Origin: Caulobacter sp. BP25
GTDB taxonomy: Bacteria; Pseudomonadota; Alphaproteobacteria; Caulobacterales; Caulobacteraceae
Direction: 5' to 3'
NCBI RefSeq assembly: GCF_002737755.1
Contig: NZ_PEGH01000018.1
Location: 709,086-773,085, forward strand
DNA: 64,000 bases
The notes beneath the pieces were generated by a model. The model made no database searches, was not told the DNA's origin, and was given only the letters and a program-made list of their open reading frames with translations. Positions 43,516 through 51,371 of the stretch are shown piece by piece. The first letter of the stretch is position 1, and every line of letters begins with the position of its first letter. The position numbers and the translations under genes are program-made.

Positions 43516-43980
43516 TCAAGATCCTCCCCCGCGATGCGGGGGAGGTGGCCCAGAGGGCCGGAGGGGGCGGAAGGCGCCCGATCCTTCTTCCCCCTCCGGG
43601 GGAGGAGGATGCGTAGCATCCGGAGGGGGCAAGTGAGTGATGTGCTCTCGGATCGTCGACAGCGTGTCGTCCACGGACGCCATGACTTCGTGCGCCGGTA
43701 TCCGCAGCGTGCGGACGCCTTGCGCGAGGAGCCACTGATCTCGGGCCAAGTCTCGCCTTGGCCTCGACGCAACGCAGTGCGCGTAGCCGTCCACCTCGAC
43801 GGCCAAGCGCAGCGCCGCGCAGTAGAAATCGAGCACATAGGGCCCGATCGGATGTTGGCGGCGGAACTTGTGGCCGTCCAGGCCGCCGCGCCTGAGCGCG
43901 TGCCACAGGTTCATTTCCGGCTTCGACATTTCCTTTCTGAGGCGGCGCGCATTGGCCACCGTCGCCTTGGGCGCTGACAT
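43516..43980 (-). CDS. DUF559 (Vsr-like nuclease-fold) protein, antisense passenger in the GTA cluster
   Basis: 154 residues from ATG 43980. ARRLRKEMSKPEMNLWHALR, FRRQHPIGPYVLDFYCAALR and LAVEVDGYAH form the DUF559 core, a restriction-endonuclease-like fold with the D-x(n)-E-x-D type active site (Asp in VLDFYC, Glu and Asp in VEVDG). It opposes the GTA genes and sits between terminase and portal. The last 35 or so residues (PPPDATHPPPPEGEEG...) are translated repeat R8, so the real domain ends near THLPPPD. A LexA box lies about 85 bases upstream of its start. Confidence 0.82.
   Translation of the reverse strand: MSAPKATVANARRLRKEMSKPEMNLWHALRRGGLDGHKFRRQHPIGPYVLDFYCAALRLAVEVDGYAHCVASRPRRDLARDQWLLAQGVRTLRIPAHEVMASVDDTLSTIREHITHLPPPDATHPPPPEGEEGSGAFRPLRPSGPPPPHRGGGS
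43519..43637. repeat. Palindromic intergenic repeat R8
   Basis: CCTCCCCCGCGATGCGGGGG followed by AGGTGGCCCAGAGGGCCGG and a second CCCCCTCCGGGGG hairpin. It overlaps the C-terminal coding part of the DUF559 gene. Confidence 0.83.
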
Positions 43981-43995
43981 CGCGAACTCCCTGAC

Positions 43996-44045
43996 TTGCC
44001 CCCTCCGGGCCTGCGGCCCTCCTCCCCCAAAGGGGGAAGAAGGAT
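43996..44045. repeat. Short palindromic repeat R9
   Basis: CTTGCCCCCTCCGGGCCTGC and CTCCCCCAAAGGGGGAAGAAGG; half-length version of the R1 type, upstream of the DUF559 start. Confidence 0.8.
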
Positions 44046-44064
44046 GTGATCGCAACCCTACATT

Positions 44065-44079
44065 GTTCCCCATTTGTTC
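44065..44079. promoter_or_regulatory. LexA (SOS) box
   Basis: GTTCCCCATTTGTTC: exact match to the alphaproteobacterial LexA consensus GTTC-N7-GTTC. It is 24 bases before the portal start on the plus strand and 85 bases before the DUF559 start on the minus strand. Confidence 0.78.
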
Positions 44080-44103
44080 TCAACTCCATCCCCGGAGCCC
44101 CCC

Positions 44104-45243
44104 ATGCTCTTCCCCAAACCGCGCCCGCCCGAGCGCAAGGACTCCCGCGCCGCGCGGCTGATCGCCTTGACGACCGGAGGCCGTCCGCAGTGGACGCCGC
44201 GGGACTATGGCGCGCTGGCCGCCGAGGGGTTCGCCAAGAACCCCGTGGCCTATCGCTGCGTCCGCATGATCGCCGAGGCCGCCGCCGCCACGCCGCTGGC
44301 GGTGTTCGTCGAGGGCCACAGGGCCGATGATCATCCGCTGAAACGGCTCCTCGACCGGCCGAACCCGGAGCAGGGCGGACCCGATCTGATGGAAGCGTTC
44401 TTCGGCAACCTGCAGGTGGCTGGCAACGCCTATCTGGAGGCTGCCGGCGACGCGCAGCCCAGCGAGCTCTACGCCCTGCGGCCCGACCGAATGACCGTGG
44501 TTCCTGGCCCGCGCGGCTGGCCGCTGGCTTATGACTACCAGGCCGCCGGGCGCACAGCGCGGATCGGCCGCGACGGTGACGGCTGGCTGCCGGTGCTGCA
44601 CCTGAAGCTGTTCAACCCGACCAGCGACCACTACGGCTTCTCGCCGCTCGAAGCGGCGGCCTTCGCGATCGACGTCCACAACGCCTCCAGCGCCTGGAAC
44701 AAGGCGCTGCTGGACAACTCGGCCCGGCCTTCGGGCGCGCTGGTCTATTCGTCCAAGGACGCCGGCGACCGCCTGACCGACGAGCAGTTCGACCGGCTGA
44801 AGACCGAGCTGGCCAACGCCCATTCGGGTCAAGCCAACGCCGGCCGGCCGCTGCTGCTGGAAGGCGGGCTCGACTGGCGGGCCATGTCGCTGACGCCCGC
44901 CGAGATGGACTTTACCGAGGGCAAGCACGCCGCCGCCCGCGAGATCGCCCTGGCGTTTGGCGTGCCGCCGCAGCTCTTGGGCATTCCCGGCGACAACACC
45001 TACGCCAACTACCGCGAGGCCAATGCCGCCTTCTGGCGCGGGACGGTCGTGCCGTTGGCCGAGCGGGCGGCGCGGGCCCTGACCGCCTGGCTGGCCATGA
45101 AGTTTCCCGGCGCGCGGATAGCCCCCGACCTGGACGCCCTCCCGGCCCTGTCGGCCGAGCGCGACGCCCTGTGGAGCCGGCTGGAAACGGCGTCTTTCCT
45201 CACCGACGCCGAGCGTCGGCGGCTGGCGGGGCTGGAGCACTAA
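44104..45243 (+). CDS. GTA portal protein (gp3), HK97 family
   Basis: 379 residues from ATG 44104. AKNPVAYRCVRMIAEAAA, FFGNLQVAGNAYLE, LHLKLFNPTSDHYGFSPLEA and VPPQLLGIPGDNTYANYREA are strong HK97-type portal signatures. It forms the ring through which DNA enters the head. It is separated from terminase by the DUF559 insertion and followed by repeat R10. Confidence 0.95.
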   Translation: MLFPKPRPPERKDSRAARLIALTTGGRPQWTPRDYGALAAEGFAKNPVAYRCVRMIAEAAAATPLAVFVEGHRADDHPLKRLLDRPNPEQGGPDLMEAFFGNLQVAGNAYLEAAGDAQPSELYALRPDRMTVVPGPRGWPLAYDYQAAGRTARIGRDGDGWLPVLHLKLFNPTSDHYGFSPLEAAAFAIDVHNASSAWNKALLDNSARPSGALVYSSKDAGDRLTDEQFDRLKTELANAHSGQANAGRPLLLEGGLDWRAMSLTPAEMDFTEGKHAAAREIALAFGVPPQLLGIPGDNTYANYREANAAFWRGTVVPLAERAARALTAWLAMKFPGARIAPDLDALPALSAERDALWSRLETASFLTDAERRRLAGLEH

Positions 45244-45250
45244 CCCGCCA

Positions 45251-45367
45251 ACGCCGCTGGCCCCCACCTGACCTCGCCTCGCGAGGTCGTCCGCCCCCGG
45301 AGGGGGGCAGAAGAGGCTCCTTCTTCCCCCTCCGGGGGAGGAGCGCGTCAGCGCGGAGGGGGCCTTG
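45251..45367. repeat. Palindromic intergenic repeat R10
   Basis: GCCCCCACCTGACCTCGC ... TTCTTCCCCCTCCGGGGGAG ... GGAGGGGGC; R1-type, between portal and the next GTA gene. Confidence 0.84.
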
Positions 45368-45381
45368 ATCGAGAGAACCCC

Positions 45382-45627
45382 ATGACCAATCCCTCCCGCT
45401 GGCGGCTGGACCGTCAGGTGTCGGCCGCCGTGCTGGTCGCCGTGGCGCTGCAGGCCGCCGCCGCCTTGCTGTGGGCCGGCAAGGCCTCGGCGCGGATCGA
45501 CGAGATGCAGCGCCGCCTCGAGGCCCAGGCCCCGGTCGCCGAGCGCCTGGCGCGGCTGGAGGCCCAGGCCGACGCCACCCGCCAGTCGCTGAACCGCATC
45601 GAAGCCAAGCTGGAGCGTTCGCGATGA
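45382..45627 (+). CDS. Small GTA membrane/coiled-coil protein (gp3.5 position)
   Basis: 81 residues: one membrane helix (about residues 14-33, AAVLVAVALQAAAALLWAG) and then a coiled coil (ARIDEMQRRLEAQAPVAERL...). It lies between portal and protease, the place of gp3.5 in the Rhodobacter GTA, and its end overlaps the protease start (ATGA). The function is not established. Confidence 0.8.
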   Translation: MTNPSRWRLDRQVSAAVLVAVALQAAAALLWAGKASARIDEMQRRLEAQAPVAERLARLEAQADATRQSLNRIEAKLERSR

Positions 45628-46055
45628 GCGAAGACCTCAAGATCGAAGGCTACGCGTCCCTGTTCTGGACGCGCGACCTCAATGACGACGTCACCGCCGC
45701 CGGCGCCTTCGCCGAGAGCCTGGCGGCCGGGACGCCCGTGAAGATGCTGCACCAGCACGACGAGGCCGAGCCGATCGGTGTCTGGGACGAGGTCATCGAG
45801 GACGCCAAGGGCCTGTTCGTCCGAGGGCGGATCCTGCGGACCACGCCGCGCGGCCGCCTGGTCGCGGCGCTGGTCGAGGCCGGCGCCCTGGATGGCCTCT
45901 CGATCGGCTTTCGCCAGGTGAAGGCGCGGACCCAGGGTCGTCTGCGGGTGCTTAGTCGTGTCGAGCTCTGGGAGGTGTCGATCGTCACCTTCCCGATGCT
46001 GCCCCAAGCTCGCTTGAACCTAGCGAGGCTGAGCCTCAGTTCCGGATCAGCCTGA
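45624..46055 (+). CDS. GTA prohead protease (gp4), HK97 family
   Basis: 143 residues from ATG 45624. IEGYASLFWTRDLNDDV, MLHQHDEAEPIG (catalytic His) and GALDGLSIGF (catalytic Ser) match the U35 prohead proteases that trim the capsid protein. WEVSIVTFPMLPQARL closes the domain. The 3' end overlaps the antisense VOC gene by 20 bases. Confidence 0.94.
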   Translation: MSEDLKIEGYASLFWTRDLNDDVTAAGAFAESLAAGTPVKMLHQHDEAEPIGVWDEVIEDAKGLFVRGRILRTTPRGRLVAALVEAGALDGLSIGFRQVKARTQGRLRVLSRVELWEVSIVTFPMLPQARLNLARLSLSSGSA

Positions 46056-46386
46056 GCAAGGTGCCGTCCGGGTCGATCAGGGCGGCCATGACTTTCTTGT
46101 CGCCGGGCGGGTGGAGGCGGGGGAAGCCTTCGGTCTTCTCCTCGATCCCGGCCTCGAGACAGACGGCATAGAAGCCCTCCAGGTCGTCCAGGCGCAGGCA
46201 GCAGGCGAAGTTGCTGGTGGCGGGTTTGAGGCCCGGGAACGGGAAGAACTCCAGCGTCAGTCGGCCGCGCTCCAGCACCATCCAGCCCGGGTCGCGCGAG
46301 GCCCGCTCGAAGCCGAGGGCCGCATAGAAGGCCTCGGTCGCGTCGAAGTCGCTGGACGGAAGATTCGGCGTGGCGCGGTCGGGCAT
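46036..46386 (-). CDS. VOC-family bleomycin-resistance-like protein, antisense passenger in the GTA cluster
   Basis: 116 residues. NLPSSDFDATEAFYAALGFE, GWMVLERGRLTLEFFPFPGL and LIDPDGTLLRLIRN match bleomycin-binding (Ble/BRP) VOC proteins, which bind a glycopeptide in a dimer groove. It lies antisense between protease and capsid genes. Drug binding is only suggested; many relatives have no known ligand. Confidence 0.85.
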   Translation of the reverse strand: MPDRATPNLPSSDFDATEAFYAALGFERASRDPGWMVLERGRLTLEFFPFPGLKPATSNFACCLRLDDLEGFYAVCLEAGIEEKTEGFPRLHPPGDKKVMAALIDPDGTLLRLIRN

Positions 46387-46412
46387 GCGGCGACGCTAGC
46401 ATGAGTCACGAG

Positions 46413-46556
46413 TTTCCTTCTCCCCCTGCGGGAGAAGGTGGCCGCGTCAGCGGCCGGATGAGGGGTTTCTCGGCGACGCCGGCGCGACCCCTCATCCTCC
46501 CACCGGCCTCTGGCCGGCGGGCCCCGCCTTCTCCCGCAAGGGGAGAAGGGCCATTC
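46413..46556. repeat. Palindromic intergenic repeat R11
   Basis: CCTTCTCCCCCTGCGGGAGA and CTTCTCCCGCAAGGGGAGAA form the outer arms, with GGCCGGATGAGGGGT/ACCCCTCATCC inside. Upstream of the capsid gene. Confidence 0.85.
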
Positions 46557-46571
46557 GTTCCGGAGAACCCC

Positions 46572-47795
46572 ATGAAGGAAACCAAACACGCGGCCTCGCC
46601 CGAGGCCCGCGCGGCGCTGGCTGACGTCCTGACCGCGTTCGAGAGCTTCAAGGCCGCCAATGACGTGCGCCTGGCCGCCATCGAGACCAAGCGGGCCGAT
46701 GTCCTGCTGGAAGAGAAGGTCGGCCGTATCGACGAGGCGGTCAGCCGCGCCCAGGACCGCCTTGACCGTCTGATGTCCGACCTGCGTAGACCTTCTCTTT
46801 CGGCTGATGCGCCGCTGGCGCATGTTGACGAGCGCAAGGCCGCCTTCGACCGTTATGTGAAGACCGGCGAGACGCCCTCGGCCTTGCTTGAGGCCAAGGG
46901 TCTGTCGGAAGGCACGGCCACCGCCGGCGGCTATGTCGCCCCGCCGGAGCTGGAGCGGCTGATCCTGCGTCGCCTTGCGGCGACCAGCCCCATGCGGGAA
47001 ATTTGCCAGGTCCGCACCATCGGCGCCGGGACCTTCCGCAAGCCGGTCTCGCCGACGGGCCTGGCCGCCGCCTGGGTGGCCGAGACCGCCGCGCGGCCCG
47101 AGACCACGGCCCCGACCCTGGACGTCATCGACTTCCCGGCCGGCGAGCTCTACGCCAGCCCGGCCGCGACCCAGGCCCTGCTGGACGACGCCTATGTCAG
47201 CATCGACGAGTGGCTGGCGGAAGAAGTGCAGGACGCCTTCGCCGCCCAGGAGACGACGGCCTTCGTGTCGGGCGATGGGGTCAACAAGCCCAAGGGCCTG
47301 CTCGCCTACACCGCCGCGCCGGACGCGTCCTACACCTGGGGCCAGGTCGGCTATCTGGCCACCGGTGTGGCGGGCGGCTGGACGGCGTCCAACCCGACCG
47401 ACAAGCTGATCGACCTGATCTACGCGACCAAGACCCAGTACCGCCAGAACGGCCGCTTCGTGATGAACCGCCGCACGGTCAGCGCCGTGCGCAAGTTCAA
47501 GGACGCCCAAGGCAACTACATCTGGAACGCGGCCCTGCAGCCGGGCCAGTCGGCGAGCCTGCTCGGCTTCCCGGTCACCGAGATCGAAGCCATGCCGGAC
47601 GTGGCCGCCAACGCCCTGGCCGTGGCGTTCGGCGACTTCGAGAAGGGCTACCTGATCGTCGACCGCGCCGGCGTCCGCGTCCTGCGCGACCCGTACTCGG
47701 CCAAGCCGCACGTCCTCTTCTACACCACCAAGCGCGTCGGCGGCGGCGTGCAGAACTTCGACGCGATCAAGCTGCTGAAGTTCGCGGCGTCGTAA
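46572..47795 (+). CDS. GTA major capsid protein (gp5), HK97 fold
   Basis: 407 residues from ATG 46572. The first 100 or so residues are the helical scaffolding (delta) domain (ADVLTAFESFKAANDVRLAA...), removed by the prohead protease. The coat domain begins near GTATAGGYVAPPELERLILR, with TFRKPVSPTGLAAAWV, FVSGDGVNKPKGLL and FGDFEKGYLIVDRAGVRVLR typical of HK97/GTA coats. Confidence 0.96.
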   Translation: MKETKHAASPEARAALADVLTAFESFKAANDVRLAAIETKRADVLLEEKVGRIDEAVSRAQDRLDRLMSDLRRPSLSADAPLAHVDERKAAFDRYVKTGETPSALLEAKGLSEGTATAGGYVAPPELERLILRRLAATSPMREICQVRTIGAGTFRKPVSPTGLAAAWVAETAARPETTAPTLDVIDFPAGELYASPAATQALLDDAYVSIDEWLAEEVQDAFAAQETTAFVSGDGVNKPKGLLAYTAAPDASYTWGQVGYLATGVAGGWTASNPTDKLIDLIYATKTQYRQNGRFVMNRRTVSAVRKFKDAQGNYIWNAALQPGQSASLLGFPVTEIEAMPDVAANALAVAFGDFEKGYLIVDRAGVRVLRDPYSAKPHVLFYTTKRVGGGVQNFDAIKLLKFAAS

Positions 47796-47807
47796 GCTTA
47801 TTCGACG

Positions 47808-47931
47808 TCCCCCTCCCCCTTGCGGGGAGGGGGCAGGGGGTGGGGGTGTCAGCGCCTGCCGATCCCCTTCTGGCGCGGAGCTTGCTCCCCCACCCCAACC
47901 CCTCCCCGCAAGGGGGAGGGGCTTCCCTCCG
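47808..47931. repeat. Palindromic intergenic repeat R12
   Basis: CCCCCTCCCCCTTGCGGGGA ... GGGGGTGGGGGT on the left and CCCCACCCCAACCCCTCCCC ... AGGGGGAGGGG on the right. Between capsid and head-tail connector genes. Confidence 0.86.
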
Positions 47932-47939
47932 AGAAAACC

Positions 47940-48209
47940 ATGCCCCAATCCCTCACCCTGGCCGAGGCCCGGGCGTTCCTGCGCGTCTCCGACGCCGCGG
48001 AGGACGCCGTCCTCACGATCCTGATCGACGCCGCCGAGGCCCGCGTCGCTGCGGCCGCCGGCGTCGCCCTGACCGCCGCGAGCCCCGCGCCGCTGCGCCT
48101 GGCCGTCCTGACCCTGGTCGCCCACGCCTATGAACACAGAGACGCCGGCGAACCCTCGCTGGCCCTCGTCGAGCCGTGGCTGACCCCTTACCGAAAGGCC
48201 CGGCTGTGA
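47940..48209 (+). CDS. GTA head-tail connector (gp6)
   Basis: 89 residues from ATG 47940 (MPQSLTLAEARAFLRVSDAA). The pattern DAVLTILIDAAEARVAAAAG and LRLAVLTLVAHAYEHRDA matches gp6-like adaptors that sit below the portal. Its stop overlaps the next start (GTGA). Confidence 0.88.
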   Translation: MPQSLTLAEARAFLRVSDAAEDAVLTILIDAAEARVAAAAGVALTAASPAPLRLAVLTLVAHAYEHRDAGEPSLALVEPWLTPYRKARL

Positions 48210-48598
48210 CCGACAAGCCCCTGATCGACGCCCTGGTCGCCAGCTTGAAATCCGCGCCCGCCGTCACCGTCCTCGCCGGCCAGCGGATCTACGCCACGGC
48301 CCCGCGCCTGCCGACCTATCCCTGCGTCGTCGTCACCCGCTCGGAGGGCCGTCCGGTGTCCGAGGGCGACGCGATCGAGCACCTGCTGACCCTGACCTGC
48401 GCCAGCCGTTTTGGCGGACCGGAGGAGGCCAGAGCCCTGGTCGCCGCCGTCCGCGCGGCGCTGCACGACGCCCGACCGAGCTTGAGCGGCCGTCGGCTCG
48501 TCAACCTACGCGTCCCCTATGCCGACTGCTTCGCCGGCGCCGACCGCGAGACCACGCTCGGGATCGTCCGCGTGCGGGCGGTGACCGAAACCCTCTAG
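48206..48598 (+). CDS. GTA tail terminator (DUF3168, gp8)
   Basis: 130 residues from GTG 48206 overlapping the gp6 stop. LIDALVASLKSAPAV, LPTYPCVVVTRSEGRP and the end IVRVRAVTETL are DUF3168, the tail-completion family. A separate stopper gene (gp7) between connector and terminator is not visible. Confidence 0.87.
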   Translation: MTDKPLIDALVASLKSAPAVTVLAGQRIYATAPRLPTYPCVVVTRSEGRPVSEGDAIEHLLTLTCASRFGGPEEARALVAAVRAALHDARPSLSGRRLVNLRVPYADCFAGADRETTLGIVRVRAVTETL

Positions 48599-48613
48599 GA
48601 CAAGGAGCTCCCC

Positions 48614-49030
48614 ATGGCCGCCCAAGCCGGCAAGGACATGCTGCTGAAGATCAGCGACGGGGCCGCGAGCCCGACCTTCCACACCGTCGCGGGCCTGCGC
48701 GCCCGCACCCTAAGCCTCAACGCCAAGACCATCGACGCCACCGACAGCGACAGCGCTGGCCGCTGGCGCGAGCTGTTGGCGGGCGCCGGCGTCAAGTCGG
48801 TGGCCGTGTCGGGCTCGGGCATCTTCCGCGACGCCCCTTCGGACGCCCAGGTGCGGACGAGCTTTTTCGACCAGTCGGCCCGGACCTGGCGGCTGGTGAT
48901 CCCGGACTTCGGCCAACTGGAGGGCCCGTTCCTGGTCGCGGCCCTGGAATACGCCGGCGAGCACGACGGCGAGGCCTCGTTCGCGATCAGCCTGGCCAGC
49001 GCCGGGGCGGTGAGCTTCACGGCGCTCTAA
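48614..49030 (+). CDS. GTA major tail tube protein (gp9)
   Basis: 138 residues. AGKDMLLKISDGAASPTFHT, NAKTIDATDSDSAGRWRELL and FFDQSARTWRLVIPDFGQLE are the TP901-1/GTA tail-tube family. AGGAGCT-like GGACAAGGAG lies upstream. Much smaller than the 404-residue tube protein of the 16-31 kb cluster, so the two tails are unrelated at this level. Confidence 0.94.
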   Translation: MAAQAGKDMLLKISDGAASPTFHTVAGLRARTLSLNAKTIDATDSDSAGRWRELLAGAGVKSVAVSGSGIFRDAPSDAQVRTSFFDQSARTWRLVIPDFGQLEGPFLVAALEYAGEHDGEASFAISLASAGAVSFTAL

Positions 49031-49042
49031 CCCCATTCGAGC

Positions 49043-49150
49043 CCCCACCTGGCCGCTTCGCGGCCGTCCGCCCCCAGAGGGGGCAGAAGGTGCGCGCGTC
49101 TCCTTCTTCCCCCTCCGGGGGAGGAGCGCGAAGCGCGGAGGGGGCAAGTG
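49043..49150. repeat. Palindromic intergenic repeat R13
   Basis: GCCCCCACCTGGCCGCTTCG ... CTTCTTCCCCCTCCGGGGGA ... GGAGGGGGCAAGT; R1-type, between gp9 and gp10. Confidence 0.85.
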
Positions 49151-49163
49151 AGAAGGAACCCCC

Positions 49164-49448
49164 ATGCTCCCGCCCAACCCCGCGCGCGGCGAGGTCGTCG
49201 TGACCTTGGCCGGCGCGCCCCGGCGCCTGTGCCTGACCCTGGGCGCCCTGGCCCGCATCGAGGCCGCGCTGAACCTCGAAGACTGGTCGCAATTGCCCGA
49301 CCGCATCGCCACGCTCTCGGCCGCCGACCTCTCCGCCGTGCTGGCGGCGCTGCTGGACGGCGGCGGCGAGGCGCCCGAGATCGCCGCCCGCGCCACGGTC
49401 CCAGAGGCCGCCAGCGCCCTGGCCGCCGCGCTGGCGGCCTGCGCATGA
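49164..49448 (+). CDS. GTA tail assembly chaperone (gp10)
   Basis: 94 residues (MLPPNPARGEVVVTLAGAPR). RLCLTLGALARIEAALNLED and LAALLDGGGE match the GTA TAC family (Phage_TAC_11-like). It works like protein G in tail assembly. Here the second chaperone is a separate overlapping gene instead of a frameshift product. Confidence 0.9.
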   Translation: MLPPNPARGEVVVTLAGAPRRLCLTLGALARIEAALNLEDWSQLPDRIATLSAADLSAVLAALLDGGGEAPEIAARATVPEAASALAAALAACA

Positions 49449-49627
49449 GCGCCTGGGCCGCGCCGCTGCGTCTGGCCTTGAGCCTGGGCCTGTCGCCCGA
49501 GGCCTTCTGGCGTCTGTCGCTGAAGGAGTGGCGAGCCCTGACCGAGACCCCGCCCGCGCCGGCCCTGACCCGCGCCGACCTCTCCGCCCTGATCGCCCGC
49601 TATCCCGACGAGGAGACCTCGCCATGA
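49445..49627 (+). CDS. GTA second tail assembly chaperone (gp10.1)
   Basis: 60 residues from ATG 49445, overlapping gp10 (ATGA). LALSLGLSPEAFWRLSLKEW and ALIARYPDE are the signatures of the small Phage_TAC_6 family found only in GTA-like clusters. Overlaps the tape measure start as well. Confidence 0.9.
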   Translation: MSAWAAPLRLALSLGLSPEAFWRLSLKEWRALTETPPAPALTRADLSALIARYPDEETSP

Positions 49628-50130
49628 GTTTCGAAGACGACGGCCTCTCGGCCTTGCCCGCCCGCGCCGCCGAAGCCGCCGCCGCGCTAGACGCCCTGAA
49701 GGCGCCCGCCGAACGCGCCGCCCGCTCGATCGACGAGGCCTTCGCTCGCGCCGGCGCGTCTCTCGTCAGGTCGCTGGCCCGCGCGGCCTCGGACGGTCAG
49801 GTGTCGCTGGGCGAGTTGGCGCGCGCCGTGCTGGGCGCGGCCGGAGCGGCGCTGAAGGGCGGAGGCCTTGGCGAGGCGCTGTCGAAGGGCTTTTCCGGCG
49901 CGCGGGCCGACGGTGGCCCGGTGCTGCCCGGCGGGGCCTATCTGGTCGGCGAGCGCGGGCCGGAGGTCTTCCGCCCGGCCTTCGCGGGGAGCATCGAGCC
50001 GGTCAGAGGCGGCGGGATGTCGGTGACGATCAACGTCCAGGGCGGCGAGGCCGCTGGTCTGATCCGATCGGACGCCCAGATCGCCCAGGCCTTGGCCCGG
50101 GCCGTCAGTATCGGGGCGCGGCGGCTTTAG
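49624..50130 (+). CDS. GTA tape measure protein (gp11)
   Basis: 168 residues from ATG 49624, shorter than in Rhodobacter, implying a short tail. ERAARSIDEAFARAGASLVR is helical; GGPVLPGGAYLVGERGPEVF and the end QIAQALARAVSIGARRL are typical of GTA tape measures. The stop abuts the convergent DUF805 gene (4-base overlap). Confidence 0.92.
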   Translation: MSFEDDGLSALPARAAEAAAALDALKAPAERAARSIDEAFARAGASLVRSLARAASDGQVSLGELARAVLGAAGAALKGGGLGEALSKGFSGARADGGPVLPGGAYLVGERGPEVFRPAFAGSIEPVRGGGMSVTINVQGGEAAGLIRSDAQIAQALARAVSIGARRL

Positions 50131-50591
50131 AGCGCCACGGCGGCGGTGTTCGGAGGCGGCGCGCCGTACTTGTTTTCGCGCGGCTGGCCCAGGCTGCAGC
50201 CGACCCAAAGGGTGAAGGCCAGCCAGACGGCGAAGGCGATGAAGCACGAAATGAAGAAGCCGCCCAGCGCCGTCAGGGCCGCGACCTCGGGCTCGCCGCT
50301 GGTCAGGGCCGCGATGGCGGGCAGGACGCCGATCGACAGGGCCGAACCCATGATCAGGACCGGGCCCAGAACCCACGGCAGCACCTGCCACCAGCCGGTC
50401 TGACCCATGTCGTGCAGCCGCTTGGAGTGGATGCAGACGCTGGAATAGAGCGTCGCCAGGAAGATGATGTTGCCGATCACGGGGATCCAGCCCACGGCCA
50501 TGTTCACGCCCAGCAGGACGAGCCAGCCGATCCAGAACGCCTGCCGGCCGATGCGGCCCTCCGGCGACAGGAACAGGGTCTTCCAATCCAT
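50127..50591 (-). CDS. DUF805 membrane protein, antisense passenger in the GTA cluster
   Basis: 154 residues from ATG 50591 (MDWKTLFLSPEGRIGRQAFW). The RIGRQAFWIGWLVL start, the RLHDMGQTGWWQVLPW motif and 4 membrane helices define DUF805, a small inner-membrane family without assigned role. Third antisense gene inserted in the GTA cluster, between gp11 and gp12. Confidence 0.9.
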   Translation of the reverse strand: MDWKTLFLSPEGRIGRQAFWIGWLVLLGVNMAVGWIPVIGNIIFLATLYSSVCIHSKRLHDMGQTGWWQVLPWVLGPVLIMGSALSIGVLPAIAALTSGEPEVAALTALGGFFISCFIAFAVWLAFTLWVGCSLGQPRENKYGAPPPNTAAVAL

Positions 50592-50738
50592 CTCAAGTCT
50601 CCAATCTCGACTCCATAGGTAGGAGCCGATGAGCCGCTGATGAAGTGAAAAGCGGGTCATGACCAAGACTTAATGGCGTTTGGCCGTAACGGCTCCGCTT
50701 CTCGTCAAATTTCGCAAAACCTTTTCGTGAGGATCGCC

Positions 50739-51371
50739 ATGAGCGAGTTCCATGAGGCGCGCCTGCCCGCGCGCCTGGCGTTCGGCTGCGCCGGCGGCGT
50801 CGAATGGCGCACCGACATCGTGGCCCTGGCCTCGGGCGCCGAGCAGCGCACCAGCGCCTGGACGCGCGGCCGCCGCCGCTACCTGATCGCCACCGCCGCC
50901 CGGCCGCTGGACGAGCTGGCCGAGCTGCTGGCCTTCTTCGAGGCGCGGCGCGGGCGGCTGGCGGGCTTCCGGTTTCGCGACCCGGCCGACTTCAAGTCCT
51001 GCGCGCCGTCGGCTCAGCCGGCGGCGACCGACCAGGCGATCGGGACGGGCGACGGCGGCCGCAAGGTCTTTCCGCTGTCCAAGACCTACGGGAGCGGCGC
51101 AACGGCCCTGGCGCGGCCGATCGTCAAGCCAGTGGCCGGCACGGTCAAGGTCGCGGTGGCGGGCGTGGTCCTGGCGGCTGGCGCCTTCTCGGTCGATGTC
51201 ACGACGGGCCTTGTCACCCTGTCGACCGCGCCGGCGGCCGGCGCGGCGGTGACGGCGGGCTTCGAGTTCGACACGCCGGTGCGCTTCGACACCGACCGGC
51301 TGGACATCACTCTGGAAGGCTTCGCCGCCGGCCGCGTCAGCGCCTGCGCCCTGATCGAGGTGCGCGACTGA
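50739..51371 (+). CDS. GTA distal tail protein (gp12, DUF2460)
   Basis: 210 residues from ATG 50739 (GAGGATCGCC upstream). FHEARLPARLAFGCAGGVEW, RRRYLIATAARPLDELAEL and RRGRLAGFRFRDPADFKS are DUF2460. Forms the ring at the tail end. The stop overlaps the gp13 start (TGATG). Confidence 0.95.
   Translation: MSEFHEARLPARLAFGCAGGVEWRTDIVALASGAEQRTSAWTRGRRRYLIATAARPLDELAELLAFFEARRGRLAGFRFRDPADFKSCAPSAQPAATDQAIGTGDGGRKVFPLSKTYGSGATALARPIVKPVAGTVKVAVAGVVLAAGAFSVDVTTGLVTLSTAPAAGAAVTAGFEFDTPVRFDTDRLDITLEGFAAGRVSACALIEVRD

Noticed and set aside
46257..48137. A 626-codon minus-strand frame spanning capsid and VOC genes
   Set aside because: Shadow of the capsid gene; the true VOC gene is in another frame.
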